Positions 22,471-31,872 are shown, counted from the first letter of the stretch. The stretch is 64,000 nucleotides of DNA from Clostridium simiarum (GCF_018919175.1 NZ_JAHLQL010000002.1:310001-374000); one strand, 5' to 3'. Made by a program: numbers and translations. Notes: generated by a model not told the origin, from the sequence alone.

Positions 22471-25188
22471 ATGAGAAGTAATAAAGAAGAAATCCTTGAT
22501 TTTATAGAGATTTCAATGAGTAATGATGAAGTTGGTTTGTCAGCAGGAGAAATAGCGAAAGAGTTAAAACTTCAAAGAAGCAATGTAAGCTCTATACTTA
22601 ATGAGCTTTATAGAGAAGGGGTTTTACTAAAGATAAAAGGAAAACCAGTGTTATACACTTTGAATTCTTCATTTAAAAATCAAAATCCATCATTTAAAGA
22701 AAATGCAAATTTTGATGAACTTATTGGTAATGATAAAAGCTTAAAAAAATGCATTCAACAAGCCAAGGCAGCCATGTTATATCCTCCCAATGGTCTTCAT
22801 ACATTAATACTTGGACCAAGTGGAGTTGGAAAAACCATGTTTGCAGAGCTTATGTATAAATTCTCCATGGAAAACAGTGTTTTTAAACTAAATGCTCCTT
22901 TCATAGCCTTTAATTGTGCTGATTATGCAAATAATCCTCAGCTTTTATTGGCACATCTTTTTGGTTGTAAAAAAGGTGCTTTTACAGGAGCAGATAAAGA
23001 TAGAATGGGCATAGTTGGAAAAGCTAATGGAGGAGTTTTATTTTTAGATGAGGTACATAGATTGCCACCAGAAGGACAAGAGATGCTTTTTTATCTTATA
23101 GATAAGGGATTATATACACCTTTGGGGGAGGAAAGTAAAAAGAAATGTGAAGTGCTTATAATTTGTGCTACTACAGAGGAAATAGATAATGTACTTCTTA
23201 CTACTTTTACAAGAAGAATTCCGATGAATATAAGGATACCCGCTTTAAATGACAGGAGTCTTGAAGAAAGATTTCAGCTGATGTGTGAATTCTTTACTAT
23301 AGAAGCTGCTAGAATTGGAAAAGACATATCTATATCATCAAATACAATGAGACAACTTATGCTTTATGAATGCCCAGGAAATGTAGGACAACTTAAAAGT
23401 GATATACAATTAGGATGTGCTAATGCATTTCTAAATTCCATATCTAAAGGACTAAGAAATATAGAAGTTCATTGTACTGACTTCGCTTCTTATGTAAATC
23501 AAGGACTACTCATCTATAAAAATTATGCAAGCGAAGTGGATAAAATAGTAAAGAATGAAGATAGACTATACTTTACCCCTAAAGGACCGAAGAGTCAAAT
23601 AAAAGAAGGGGATTATTCTCTTCCAGATAACTTTTATGAAAGAATAGAAAAAAGGATGCAGGAGCTTCATAAAAGGGGAATAAAAGAAAAAGAAATAAAG
23701 CTTTTAATGGAATTTGATATAGAAAATTACTTTAAAACATTTATAAGAAATTTTAATCAAAGTGTAAAGAAAGAGGAACTATCAAAAGTAGTAGATGAGA
23801 ATATTATTATGCTGGTAGAGGGATTTTTAGAGATTGCAACTAATAAACTTAGAAAGGTATTTCCAACTAAAGTGTTCTATGGTTTATGTCTTCATATAAA
23901 TTCAAGTATTAGTAGAATAAAAGATGGGAAAAGCATATTAAATCACAATTTAGAGAATATAAAAACAAAATACGAAAAAGAATACGAAATATCTAAAGAG
24001 TTAGCTAGTCGTATAGAAATCACATATGATATAAGTGTACCAGAGGATGAAATCGGTTTTATATCCATGTTTTTAACAGTAAATGAAATAGAATGTGAAG
24101 CATTAGAAGACAGGCCTATTGTAGTTATAGCTATGCATGGTAAAAGCACCGCTTCTTCTATGACTGAAGTTGTAAATAAGCTTGTAGGCGCAAATAATGT
24201 GTATGCCTATGACATGTCATTAGATAAAAGTTCAGAGATAGCTTATGAAGAATTGAAGGATTTAGTAATAAAAAAACATCAAGGAGGGGGAGTAATTCTT
24301 CTAGTTGATATGGGATCTTTAAGCATATTTGGAGAACTTATAAACAAGGATACAGGTATAGATATAAAAGTTATAGATATGGTATCTACTGCTATTGCTA
24401 TAGAATGTTCAAGAAAAGCTGTAATAGAATCTGATATGAATGAAATATATAGTAGTATAAGAAAAAGCTTAAGTAATTATGGGGCTCATAACATTAAAGT
24501 TTCAGATAATTTCATACCAGAAAAAGATAATATAATAATTACATTATGTACAACTGGAGAAGGTAGTGCAATAAAATTAAAAAACTTTATAGAAAGTAAA
24601 ATAAATACCAAAGATTATAATATACAGATATTCCCTATGGCTTTAAATAATAAAAACCATACTTATAATGCATTAAATAATATGTCAAAAGAAAAAAATA
24701 TATTAGCTATAGTAGGAACTGTAAATCCTAATATATATGGAATACCTTATGTATCAACCTATGATATATTTATGGACAATGAGTGTAATAAGTTAGTAGA
24801 TATATTAGAAAACAGAAAGGAAAAAAATAGTAAGGCTAATGATTATGATAGCTTTATAGAAGTATTAAAAAATGATGTTAAAAATATAGACCTTTCTAAT
24901 TTTGAAACCTTATACAATAATTTTTTAGTTGAAGTAGGAAATAAGATAAATAAAAAGGTTACCTATGATATATCTATAGGTCTTATGGTTCACATGGTTT
25001 GTTCTATAAGCAATATCATATCAGGAAAGTCTAGTACTCCTTGTTATTCAAAGGAGATAATTAAAGAAGAGTATCAAAAAGAATTTAAAATAATAAAACA
25101 GTGCTTAAAACCTATAGAAGTATATTATAATATTGAGTTTAATGAAGATGAAGTATGTTTTGTGTTAAGAAACGTAATGGGTATATAA
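22471..25188 (+). CDS. celR: LevR/CelR-type sigma54-dependent activator with PTS regulation domains
   Basis: A 905-residue activator. Order: N-terminal helix-turn-helix (residues 5-65), AAA+ sigma54-contact domain (about 80-330) with Walker A GPSGVGKTMFAE, the sigma54-binding loop GAFTGADKDR and Walker B GGVLFLDEVHRL, a first PRD (about 430-540), an EIIA-Man-like domain (RPIVVIAMHGKSTASSM with phospho-His), an EIIB-like domain (IIITLCTTGEGSAIKL) and a second PRD at the C-terminus. Such proteins read PTS phosphorylation and switch on sugar operons with -24/-12 promoters; exactly such a promoter lies at 25662-25678 before the PTS genes. The ATG at 22471 has AAGGAG eight bases upstream. The gene name is by context. 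Confidence 0.88.
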   Translation: MRSNKEEILDFIEISMSNDEVGLSAGEIAKELKLQRSNVSSILNELYREGVLLKIKGKPVLYTLNSSFKNQNPSFKENANFDELIGNDKSLKKCIQQAKAAMLYPPNGLHTLILGPSGVGKTMFAELMYKFSMENSVFKLNAPFIAFNCADYANNPQLLLAHLFGCKKGAFTGADKDRMGIVGKANGGVLFLDEVHRLPPEGQEMLFYLIDKGLYTPLGEESKKKCEVLIICATTEEIDNVLLTTFTRRIPMNIRIPALNDRSLEERFQLMCEFFTIEAARIGKDISISSNTMRQLMLYECPGNVGQLKSDIQLGCANAFLNSISKGLRNIEVHCTDFASYVNQGLLIYKNYASEVDKIVKNEDRLYFTPKGPKSQIKEGDYSLPDNFYERIEKRMQELHKRGIKEKEIKLLMEFDIENYFKTFIRNFNQSVKKEELSKVVDENIIMLVEGFLEIATNKLRKVFPTKVFYGLCLHINSSISRIKDGKSILNHNLENIKTKYEKEYEISKELASRIEITYDISVPEDEIGFISMFLTVNEIECEALEDRPIVVIAMHGKSTASSMTEVVNKLVGANNVYAYDMSLDKSSEIAYEELKDLVIKKHQGGGVILLVDMGSLSIFGELINKDTGIDIKVIDMVSTAIAIECSRKAVIESDMNEIYSSIRKSLSNYGAHNIKVSDNFIPEKDNIIITLCTTGEGSAIKLKNFIESKINTKDYNIQIFPMALNNKNHTYNALNNMSKEKNILAIVGTVNPNIYGIPYVSTYDIFMDNECNKLVDILENRKEKNSKANDYDSFIEVLKNDVKNIDLSNFETLYNNFLVEVGNKINKKVTYDISIGLMVHMVCSISNIISGKSSTPCYSKEIIKEEYQKEFKIIKQCLKPIEVYYNIEFNEDEVCFVLRNVMGI

Positions 25189-25252
25189 AAGTTTATAATG
25201 TGTATAACATTTTGGGAAATTAAGTATGAACTGTATAAACAGAGTACTTGCA

Positions 25253-25371
25253 TTTAGAGGGAGTTTTTACTCCCTCTAAAGCTTAGAAATCGTTATTCAG
25301 GAAGATGACTGCTCCTTATTCCTACTTTGAAGAAGATGGGAGTATTAGAGTGGGTAGGCATGGGATAAGTA
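25253..25371 (+). other. Structured intergenic element after celR
   Basis: It starts with a perfect hairpin, TTTAGAGGGAG (25253-25263) and CTCCCTCTAAA (25270-25280), that could terminate celR but has no T run. It continues with GATGACTGCTCCTTATTCC, a central GAAGAAGATGGGAG and ends GTGGGTAGGCATGGGATAAG, whose end can pair with CTTATTCC (25316-25323). I recall similar intergenic sequences in other Clostridium genomes. It may be a conserved small RNA or repeat. Confidence 0.5.
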
Positions 25372-25553
25372 ATTTTATAGATAAAAAGAGAAGTTAAAAA
25401 ATAAAATGGAACCTATATGCTAGATACTAATAGAAAAAGAGCCTATCATATAGGTTCTTTTTTGTAATTTTAGCGTTAAAAGCTTAGAAGGCACCTAGTG
25501 TATTAAAATAAATCTTAAATAAATATGGAATAAGAAACATAGTAATACTTGTA

Positions 25554-25601
25554 TATCACTTTTAACTTAAAAAGTGATAAGTGTATAGTCTTTATATACA
25601 C
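25554..25601. promoter_or_regulatory. Two palindromes, probable activator sites of the PTS operon
   Basis: TATCACTTTT-N6-AAAAGTGATA (25554-25579), a perfect 10-base inverted repeat, and GTGTATA-N7-TATACAC (25581-25601). They lie 60-110 bases before the -24/-12 promoter, where an enhancer-binding activator such as the one at 22471-25188 would bind. Confidence 0.6.
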
Positions 25602-25661
25602 ATTTAACAATAAATATAGAGGAAGCCTTGTAAATAAAGGGTTTCAAAGAATTTAAAAGTA

Positions 25662-25678
25662 TTGGCATGACTATTGCT
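25662..25678 (+). promoter_or_regulatory. Sigma54 (-24/-12) promoter of the PTS operon
   Basis: TTGGCATGACTATTGCT matches the consensus TTGGCACGN4TTGCW except one base, with GG and GC exactly 12 bases apart. It lies 46 bases before the IIA gene. Confidence 0.85.
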
Positions 25679-25723
25679 ATAAAATAATATAAGAATATTA
25701 ATATAGAGTATGGAGGAATAGAT

Positions 25724-26077
25724 ATGACAGAAGGAATAAAAGGAGATATAAGTGAAGAAATCATCTTCAGTCTTATAAGTTATTCTGGAGATGCTAGAAG
25801 TTATTTGTTTGAAGCTTTTAATTATATAAAGGAAGATAATCATGAAGAAGCTAATAGGGTAATGGAAGAGGCTGAAAAGTCTTTAATGAATGCTCATAAC
25901 ATACAAACAACTCTTATCCAACAAGAAGCAGGGGGAAGTCCTGTTAAGGTAAATATATTAATGGCCCATGCACAAGATCATCTCATGAGTACTATACTTG
26001 CAAGAGATCTTGTAAAAAATATGATTGATATGCAAAAAGAGATTAATGAGCTAAAAATAAAAATAGATAGGATATAA
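25724..26077 (+). CDS. celC: PTS lactose/cellobiose IIA component
   Basis: A 117-residue cytoplasmic phosphocarrier that passes phosphate from HPr to IIB. It has the all-helical Lac-family pattern: ISYSGDARSYLFEAF, EEANRVMEEAEKSLMNAH and the phospho-His segment KVNILMAHAQDHLMS. First gene of the sigma54-driven operon, with GGAGGAATAG upstream of the ATG. The next gene's ribosome site overlaps its stop codon. Confidence 0.92.
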   Translation: MTEGIKGDISEEIIFSLISYSGDARSYLFEAFNYIKEDNHEEANRVMEEAEKSLMNAHNIQTTLIQQEAGGSPVKVNILMAHAQDHLMSTILARDLVKNMIDMQKEINELKIKIDRI

Positions 26078-26087
26078 GGTGATAATT

Positions 26088-26618
26088 ATGATAAAGGTAG
26101 TTCAATTTTTAAACCAAGTTCAAGCAGGTTTTGGATCCGATGAAAAAATGAATATTACTCCAGAATATCAAAAAGGAGCCTGCGGACCAGGAATGCTTTT
26201 AAAAAACACTATGATGAGGTATGGAGCAGATATTGTAGGGACTATAATCTGTGGAGATAATTATTTTTTAGAAAACAAAGAAGAGGTCATAAAAGAAATA
26301 CTTCAAATGATAAAAGAAGTTAATCCAGATGTAGTTTTATGTGGACCAGCATTGAATTATAAAAGATATGGAGAGTGCTCAGGGTACCTAGTAGAGGCAG
26401 TAGAAAAAGAACTAAATATACCTGCATTTGCAGCCATGGCAAAGGATAGTACAGGTACAGAACTGTTTAGGAAAAAAATATATATAATAGAAACCCCAGG
26501 TAGAGGTGGTGTAGGTTTAAATAATTCTTTAAGGAAAATATCAAGTTTTGCAGCTAAGTTAGGTAGGAAAGAGGTTATAGGAACTGCTGAGGAAGAAGGA
26601 TATTTCAAAAGAGAATAG
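26088..26618 (+). CDS. Stand-alone GrdB-like domain (glycine/betaine reductase component B family)
   Basis: A 176-residue protein resembling the N-terminal part of GrdB, the substrate-binding subunit of glycine/sarcosine/betaine reductases: IKVVQFLNQVQAGFG, GACGPGMLLKN, DIVGTIICGDNYFLEN, PDVVLCGPALNYKRYG, NIPAFAAMAKDSTGTELF and a terminal EEGYFKRE. Full GrdB is over twice as long and carries selenocysteine in the missing C-terminal half; here the frame ends at a TAG with no UGA. It sits between IIA and IIB of a beta-glucoside PTS, ATG 26088 with AAGGTGA overlapping the IIA stop, so it is clearly part of the operon. Its role is unknown; a sugar-binding or regulatory use of the fold is possible. 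Confidence 0.72.
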   Translation: MIKVVQFLNQVQAGFGSDEKMNITPEYQKGACGPGMLLKNTMMRYGADIVGTIICGDNYFLENKEEVIKEILQMIKEVNPDVVLCGPALNYKRYGECSGYLVEAVEKELNIPAFAAMAKDSTGTELFRKKIYIIETPGRGGVGLNNSLRKISSFAAKLGRKEVIGTAEEEGYFKRE

Positions 26619-26753
26619 CCTTTAAATATATTTATGGATTATAAACAAATAAATTAAGTTATTATGGACGCTAAATAAAGAGAATTAATATTGGTCTAAT
26701 ATAAAAAAGAGCAATATATAATTTATATGGAAAGAAATATAGGAGGGATTGAA

Positions 26754-27062
26754 ATGATAAATATTGCATTATTCTGTTCAGCAGGAATGTCAACAAGTCT
26801 TTTAGTTACAAAAATTGAGAAGGCTGCTCTAGAAAGAGGAATAGAGATAAGTATAAATGCATATCCAGAGGCAGATATGGCTCAAAAAATTCAAAATGTT
26901 GATGTGGCTTTAATAGGACCACAAGTAAGGTATGCTTTGACTAAAATGAAAAAGCTTTGTGATGAAAAAGGAGTACCAATAGATGTTATTAGTCCTCAAG
27001 ACTATGGCTTGATGAATGGTGAAAAGGTTTTAGATCAAGCTTTAAAGCTTGCTAAAAAATAA
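26754..27062 (+). CDS. celA: PTS cellobiose IIB component
   Basis: A 102-residue cytoplasmic phosphotransferase: MINIALFCSAGMSTSLLV carries the phospho-Cys (residue 8 region, CSAGMST), and QNVDVALIGPQVRYAL and VISPQDYGLMNGEKVL are typical of the Lac/cellobiose IIB fold. It accepts phosphate from IIA and gives it to the sugar on IIC. The ATG at 26754 has AGGAGGG upstream; the frame opens 27 bases earlier but without support. Confidence 0.93.
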   Translation: MINIALFCSAGMSTSLLVTKIEKAALERGIEISINAYPEADMAQKIQNVDVALIGPQVRYALTKMKKLCDEKGVPIDVISPQDYGLMNGEKVLDQALKLAKK

Positions 27063-27093
27063 ATTTTAATTATCTGAGAGGGGGATATTTTAA

Positions 27094-28395
27094 ATGAGTA
27101 AATTTATGGACTCAATGGAAAGTAAGCTAATGCCAGTAGCTAGTAAGATTGCTGAAAACAGATATCTTATGGCTATTCGTGACGGCTTCATGCTAGCAAT
27201 GCCTCTACTTATTTTAGGAGCAATGTCACTACTGTTTGCAAACTTCCCAATACCAGGCTATGGAGATTTTATGGCTAAGGTGTTTGGAGCAAATTGGAAT
27301 GTATTCTTTGTAAGACCTTTTGAATCAACTATGGCAATAATGACTATATTTGTTGTATTTGGAATAGCCTATAGTCTTGCAAAACAATATGAATTAGAAG
27401 GGGCAAGTTCAGCTGTTATAGCACTTGTAGCATTTTTAATCCTTACTCCTTTCATGGTTTCATTTACACCTGAAGGAACTAAAGAAGTCTTTAAGGTTTC
27501 AGATGTTATACCAATGGAATGGATAGGTTCAAAGGGCTTATTCGTCGGAATGTTTACTGCAATTATTAGTACTGAAATTGTTAGATTTGTGGTGAAAAAA
27601 GGTTGGGTAATTAAGATGCCAGAGGGAGTTCCACCATCAGTTTCAAAAGCATTCTCATCCTTGATACCTGCTCTAATAGTTATATTATTATTTGATGTGA
27701 TAAGGTTAATATTTACATTTACATCTTTTACAACTATACATCAATTTATTTATAAGGTACTACAAGCACCATTAACAAGTCTTGGAGATACTCTTCCAGC
27801 TACACTTATAGCGAACTTATTTATAGGCCTATTTTGGGTATTTGGTATTCATGGAGCTAATATAGTTGGAGCTGTTATGTCACCTATATGGCTATCATTA
27901 TCTGGTGATAACTTAAAGGCTTTCCAAGCAGGAGCTGAATTACCACACATTATAACTCAACAATTTCAAGAAATATACCTTCAATTCGGAGGTTCAGGTT
28001 GTACACTTGCTTTATGTTTAGCAATGATATTTATATGTAAATCACAGCAGTGTAAAAAGTTAGGTAAGCTTGCTGTACTTCCAGGTTTATTTAATATAAA
28101 TGAACCAATTACCTTTGGATTGCCAATAGTTTTAAATCCAATAATGATGATTCCATTTATTCTTACGCCAATGATTTTAGCTGTTGTTTCTTACTTTGCA
28201 ATATCAACAGGATTGGTACCTAGGCCATCTGGGGTTCTAATTCCATGGACAACGCCACCAGTAATAGGAGGGTTCTTGGTATCGGGAATAAGAGGAGCAA
28301 TATTGCATATTATTGAAATTGCAATTTCATTCTTTATATATTTACCATTTTTAAGAGTTGTAGATAAACAATACTATCAACAAGAACAATCTTAA
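27094..28395 (+). CDS. celB: PTS cellobiose/beta-glucoside IIC permease
   Basis: A 433-residue integral membrane permease with about ten hydrophobic segments. LPVASKIAENRYLMAIRDG at the N-terminus, FWVFGIHGANIVG in the middle and NEPITFGLPIVLNPIMMIPF near the end are signatures of the Lac/cellobiose IIC family; the NEP-containing segment is part of the sugar site. It imports beta-linked disaccharides as 6-phosphates, fitting the two 6-phospho-beta-glucosidase genes downstream. AGAGGGGGA precedes the ATG. Confidence 0.93.
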   Translation: MSKFMDSMESKLMPVASKIAENRYLMAIRDGFMLAMPLLILGAMSLLFANFPIPGYGDFMAKVFGANWNVFFVRPFESTMAIMTIFVVFGIAYSLAKQYELEGASSAVIALVAFLILTPFMVSFTPEGTKEVFKVSDVIPMEWIGSKGLFVGMFTAIISTEIVRFVVKKGWVIKMPEGVPPSVSKAFSSLIPALIVILLFDVIRLIFTFTSFTTIHQFIYKVLQAPLTSLGDTLPATLIANLFIGLFWVFGIHGANIVGAVMSPIWLSLSGDNLKAFQAGAELPHIITQQFQEIYLQFGGSGCTLALCLAMIFICKSQQCKKLGKLAVLPGLFNINEPITFGLPIVLNPIMMIPFILTPMILAVVSYFAISTGLVPRPSGVLIPWTTPPVIGGFLVSGIRGAILHIIEIAISFFIYLPFLRVVDKQYYQQEQS

Positions 28396-28535
28396 AGATA
28401 TTTTATATTTATGTATATTTATGGACTTTAGATAGAAATTTAGAATAATAAAAAATGCTATTTTATAATGGACTCAGTAAAGTAGCAAAAATAGAAATTT
28501 TACAAAGTTATAATTAATAGACATAGTAAATAAAA

Positions 28536-28590
28536 GAGAGGGTGCACTGATAAGTTTATAATAATTAGGCTTAGAGGACACCCTCCAAAT
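28536..28590 (+). other. Possible stem-loop in the operon between celB and the next gene
   Basis: GAGAGGGTG (about 28536-28544) can pair with CACCCTCC (28580-28587) across a long A/T-rich loop. It may be a processing or attenuating structure separating PTS genes from the enzymes downstream. Confidence 0.4.
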
Positions 28591-28620
28591 AATAGAAAGC
28601 CTTGGAAGGGTGAAATATTA

Positions 28621-29079
28621 GTGAATATATTTGAAGAATTTAAAATAAGTTTCATAAAGCCACAATTTTATAGCAGGTTAAGAGGGGAATCTATACCAAA
28701 AATATTAAGGTTTCAAGTTATTACGACTATTTTAGCAATACTATATTCAATGCTTTTACAGTTTTTTATAGGTGCTTTTACTGGAAAGATTTTGGTTTAT
28801 GTAGATTATTATAAAACCTTAGGTTCTTTATCTATATTAGTAGCAATTATATATATGTGGTTAGGAGTTTTGACATCATCTTTAGTTATAGCTATTGTGT
28901 ACTATATTATTAATATATTCAAAAGGGTAGATAACCTAAACTTCAAAGATTTATTTAACTACGCTAGTCATGTTATCATAGTATGCGTTATTTTTGCACC
29001 TTTCTTTGGACCCTTGGTTATATTATTTGCCATAGGCTATTATTTAATGGCTTTGAGATTTGAAAAGGTTACAGTTTAA
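28621..29079 (+). CDS. Small polytopic membrane protein (DUF1189/Yip1-like)
   Basis: 152 residues with about four to five hydrophobic segments (about 32-52, 68-98, 112-135, 137-148). The start NIFEEFKISFIKPQFYSRLR and the overall length recall DUF1189 or Yip1-type membrane proteins. Function is unknown. It lies between celB and the GH1 gene, 29 bases before the latter, so it is probably co-transcribed. The GTG start at 28621 has GGAAGGGTGA upstream. Confidence 0.6.
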   Translation: MNIFEEFKISFIKPQFYSRLRGESIPKILRFQVITTILAILYSMLLQFFIGAFTGKILVYVDYYKTLGSLSILVAIIYMWLGVLTSSLVIAIVYYIINIFKRVDNLNFKDLFNYASHVIIVCVIFAPFFGPLVILFAIGYYLMALRFEKVTV

Positions 29080-29108
29080 TATTAAAAATTTATATAGGGG
29101 GATAATTT

Positions 29109-30497
29109 ATGGAGTTGAAATATAAGTTTCCCAAAGGATTTTGGTGGGGAGCAGCCTCATCAGCACCTCAATCAGAAGGCGCAGCAAAAGAAGATGGAAA
29201 GGGAAAAAATATATGGGATTATTGGCATGAAAAACAACCCAATAGATTCTTTAATTATATAGGACCAGAGAAAACTAGCGATTTTTATCATAGATATAAA
29301 GAAGATATAGATCTTATGAAAGAATTAAATTTGAATTCTTATAGAACTTCCATATCCTGGTCAAGACTTATTCCAGGTGGCATAGGAGAGGTGAATCAAA
29401 AGGCAGTAGAGTTTTACAATAATGTAATTAATGAAATGTTTAAAGAGGGTATAGAACCTTTTATAAATCTTTATCATTTTGATATGCCTTTTGAATTACA
29501 ACAGATAGGTGGATGGGAAAGTAAAAAAGTTGTTGAAGCTTATGCAGTTTATGCAAAAAACTGTTTCAAACTTTTTGGAGATAGAGTAAAGAGGTGGATA
29601 ACATTTAATGAGCCTATAGTACCTGTTGAAGGAGGGTATCTATATAATTTTCATTACCCAGATATGGTGGATTTTAAAAAAGCAATACAAGTAGCTTATA
29701 ATACCATGGTAGCTAACGCAAGGGCTATAGAAGAATTTAGAAAGTTAAAAATAGAGGATGGAAGTATAGGAATAGTTTTAAATTTAAGTCCACCTTACCC
29801 TAGGAGTAATAATCCAGCAGATTTAAAAGCAAGTACAATAGCAGATTTATTTATGAATAGGAGTTTCCTTGATCCTGCAGTAAAGGGGGAGTATCCTAAG
29901 GCTTTAGTGAAGCTTATAGAAAAGTACAATCATTTACCAAAGTATACAGAAGAGAATAAAATAGTGATTAAAAATAATAAAGTTGACTTTATTGGAGTTA
30001 ACTATTATCAGCCAAGAAGAGTTAAAGCTAAAGAAAACCTTCCTAATCCAGAGGCACCCTTTATGCCACATCATTTTTATGATGAATATATAATGCCAGG
30101 AAGAAGAATGAATCCCTATAGAGGCTGGGAAATATATGAAAAGGGTATTTATGACATAATGATAGATATTAAGGAGAATTATGAAAACATACCTTGTTAT
30201 ATATCAGAAAATGGCATGGGGGTTGAAGGCGAGGAAAAATATATTTCTGATGGTTTTATTCAAGATGATTATAGAATTGATTTTATAAAGAGCCATTTGT
30301 CTTGGTTACATAAGTCTATAAGTGAAGGATGTAACGTAAAAGGATATCATTTATGGACTTTTTTAGATAACTGGTCTTGGCAAAATGCTTATAAAAACCG
30401 TTATGGATTAGTAGCTTTAGATTTAGAAACTGAAAAGAGAACTATAAAAAAGAGTGGATATTGGTTTAAAGAATTAATAAAAAATAATGGATTTTAA
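29109..30497 (+). CDS. GH1 6-phospho-beta-glucosidase / beta-glucosidase
   Basis: A 462-residue GH1 (alpha/beta)8 barrel enzyme that cleaves phosphorylated (or free) beta-glucosides by a retaining mechanism. The N-terminal signature is FWWGAASSAPQSEGA, the acid/base Glu is in RWITFNEP, the nucleophile in CYISENGMG and the aglycone region in GYHLWTFLDNWSW. In a PTS operon a 6-phospho substrate is likely. It is downstream of IIC with AGGGGGA before the ATG. Confidence 0.92.
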   Translation: MELKYKFPKGFWWGAASSAPQSEGAAKEDGKGKNIWDYWHEKQPNRFFNYIGPEKTSDFYHRYKEDIDLMKELNLNSYRTSISWSRLIPGGIGEVNQKAVEFYNNVINEMFKEGIEPFINLYHFDMPFELQQIGGWESKKVVEAYAVYAKNCFKLFGDRVKRWITFNEPIVPVEGGYLYNFHYPDMVDFKKAIQVAYNTMVANARAIEEFRKLKIEDGSIGIVLNLSPPYPRSNNPADLKASTIADLFMNRSFLDPAVKGEYPKALVKLIEKYNHLPKYTEENKIVIKNNKVDFIGVNYYQPRRVKAKENLPNPEAPFMPHHFYDEYIMPGRRMNPYRGWEIYEKGIYDIMIDIKENYENIPCYISENGMGVEGEEKYISDGFIQDDYRIDFIKSHLSWLHKSISEGCNVKGYHLWTFLDNWSWQNAYKNRYGLVALDLETEKRTIKKSGYWFKELIKNNGF

Positions 30498-30555
30498 TTT
30501 AAATAATAAACTATTAAAAGTATAGAATATAATAAGTAATTGTGGAGGTGCTCTT

Positions 30556-31872
30556 ATGAAGAAAGGTTTAAAAATTGCTACTATAGGTGGAGGTTCAAGT
30601 TATACTCCAGAAATTATAGAAGGATTTATTAATAAAAAATTATCCGGGGAGCTACCAATAGAAGAATTATACCTTGTGGACATAGAAGAGGGAAGAGAGA
30701 AACTTGAGATAGTTGGAAACTTAGCAAAGAGAATGGTAGAAAAGGCTGGTGCAAATATAAATATACATCTAACTCTTGATAGAAGAGAAGCTTTAAAGAA
30801 TGCTGATTTTGTAACTACCCAATTTAGAGTAGGGCTTATGGAAGCTAGAATTAGAGATGAAAAAATTCCTCTAAGATATGATTTAATTGGACAAGAAACT
30901 ACTGGAGCAGGTGGTTTTGCAAAGGCTCAAAGAACAATTCCAGTCATATTAGACATATGTAGAGATATGGAAGAACTATGTCCTGATGCTTGGTTAATTA
31001 ATTTCACTAATCCTTCAGGAATAGTCACAGAAGCAGTTTTAAAACATACTAACATAAAAACCATAGGATTATGTAATGTGCCTATAGGAATGGTCAGCAT
31101 GGTTTCTGAAATGTTTGGAGTTTCAGCAGATAGGATATATATAGAATTTGGTGGGTTAAATCATCTAGTTTGGGGAAGAAAAATATATAAAGATGGTGAA
31201 GATGTAACTAAAGAAGTTATGGAAATGTTAAAGGATGATAAACTATTTACCATGAGAAATATTCCAAACTTACAATGGAATAAGGAACTAATAGATGCTT
31301 TAGGAGTATTACCTTGTCCTTATCATAGATACTTTTACTTAACTGAAGATATGTTAAAAGAGTGCAAAGAAAGTGCTGCAAAGGATGGGACTAGAGGAGA
31401 GGTAGTAAGAAAATTAGAAGAGGATCTATTTGAATTATATAAAGATCCGAATCTTAATATAAAACCACCTCAATTAGCAAAAAGAGGAGGGGCTCACTAT
31501 AGTGAGGCAGCAGTAAATCTTATAAATTCCATATATAACGATAAAAAAGATATACAATATGTAAACACTAGAAATAATGGAACCATATTAGATTTACCAG
31601 AAGATGTAGCTATTGAGTGCAATTGTATTATAGATAAAAGTGGGGCTCATCCAATTAATATAGGACATATGGAGACAAGTATAAGAGGTTTATTGCAAGT
31701 GGTTAAGGCATATGAAGAGCTTACAGTAGAGGCAGCAGTGAATGGTGATTATCATGCAGCACTAAAAGCATTAACAATACATCCTTTAGTTAAGGATGCT
31801 AATGTAGCTAAGAGGGTTTTAGATGACATAATAAAAGAAAATATAGATTATCTACCTCAATATAGGAAATAG
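30556..31872 (+). CDS. GH4 6-phospho-beta-glucosidase (NAD/Mn-dependent)
   Basis: A 438-residue GH4 enzyme that hydrolyses cellobiose-6-phosphate-type sugars by an oxidation-elimination mechanism using NAD+ and Mn2+. Visible are the Rossmann start KIATIGGGSSYTPEII, TQFRVGLMEARIRDE, LIGQETTGAGGF, NFTNPSG, GLCNVPIG (metal-binding Cys region) and FGGLNHLVW. It resembles LicH/CelF. Together with the GH1 gene the operon carries two enzymes of unrelated mechanism for the same kind of substrate. GGAGGTG precedes the ATG; a terminator follows. Confidence 0.93.
   Translation: MKKGLKIATIGGGSSYTPEIIEGFINKKLSGELPIEELYLVDIEEGREKLEIVGNLAKRMVEKAGANINIHLTLDRREALKNADFVTTQFRVGLMEARIRDEKIPLRYDLIGQETTGAGGFAKAQRTIPVILDICRDMEELCPDAWLINFTNPSGIVTEAVLKHTNIKTIGLCNVPIGMVSMVSEMFGVSADRIYIEFGGLNHLVWGRKIYKDGEDVTKEVMEMLKDDKLFTMRNIPNLQWNKELIDALGVLPCPYHRYFYLTEDMLKECKESAAKDGTRGEVVRKLEEDLFELYKDPNLNIKPPQLAKRGGAHYSEAAVNLINSIYNDKKDIQYVNTRNNGTILDLPEDVAIECNCIIDKSGAHPINIGHMETSIRGLLQVVKAYEELTVEAAVNGDYHAALKALTIHPLVKDANVAKRVLDDIIKENIDYLPQYRK

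Noticed and set aside
25225..25240. TATGAACTGT after celR as a repeat copy
   Set aside because: Only ten bases match and the CCC end is missing; could be a decayed copy, but not supportable.
25567..25843. Minus-strand frames of 65 and 79 residues
   Set aside because: They run across the -24/-12 promoter, its palindromes and the IIA gene start, and have no start signals.
26088..26618. Selenoprotein with internal UGA
   Set aside because: The frame ends with TAG and the next bases do not continue the family; the selenocysteine part of GrdB is absent.
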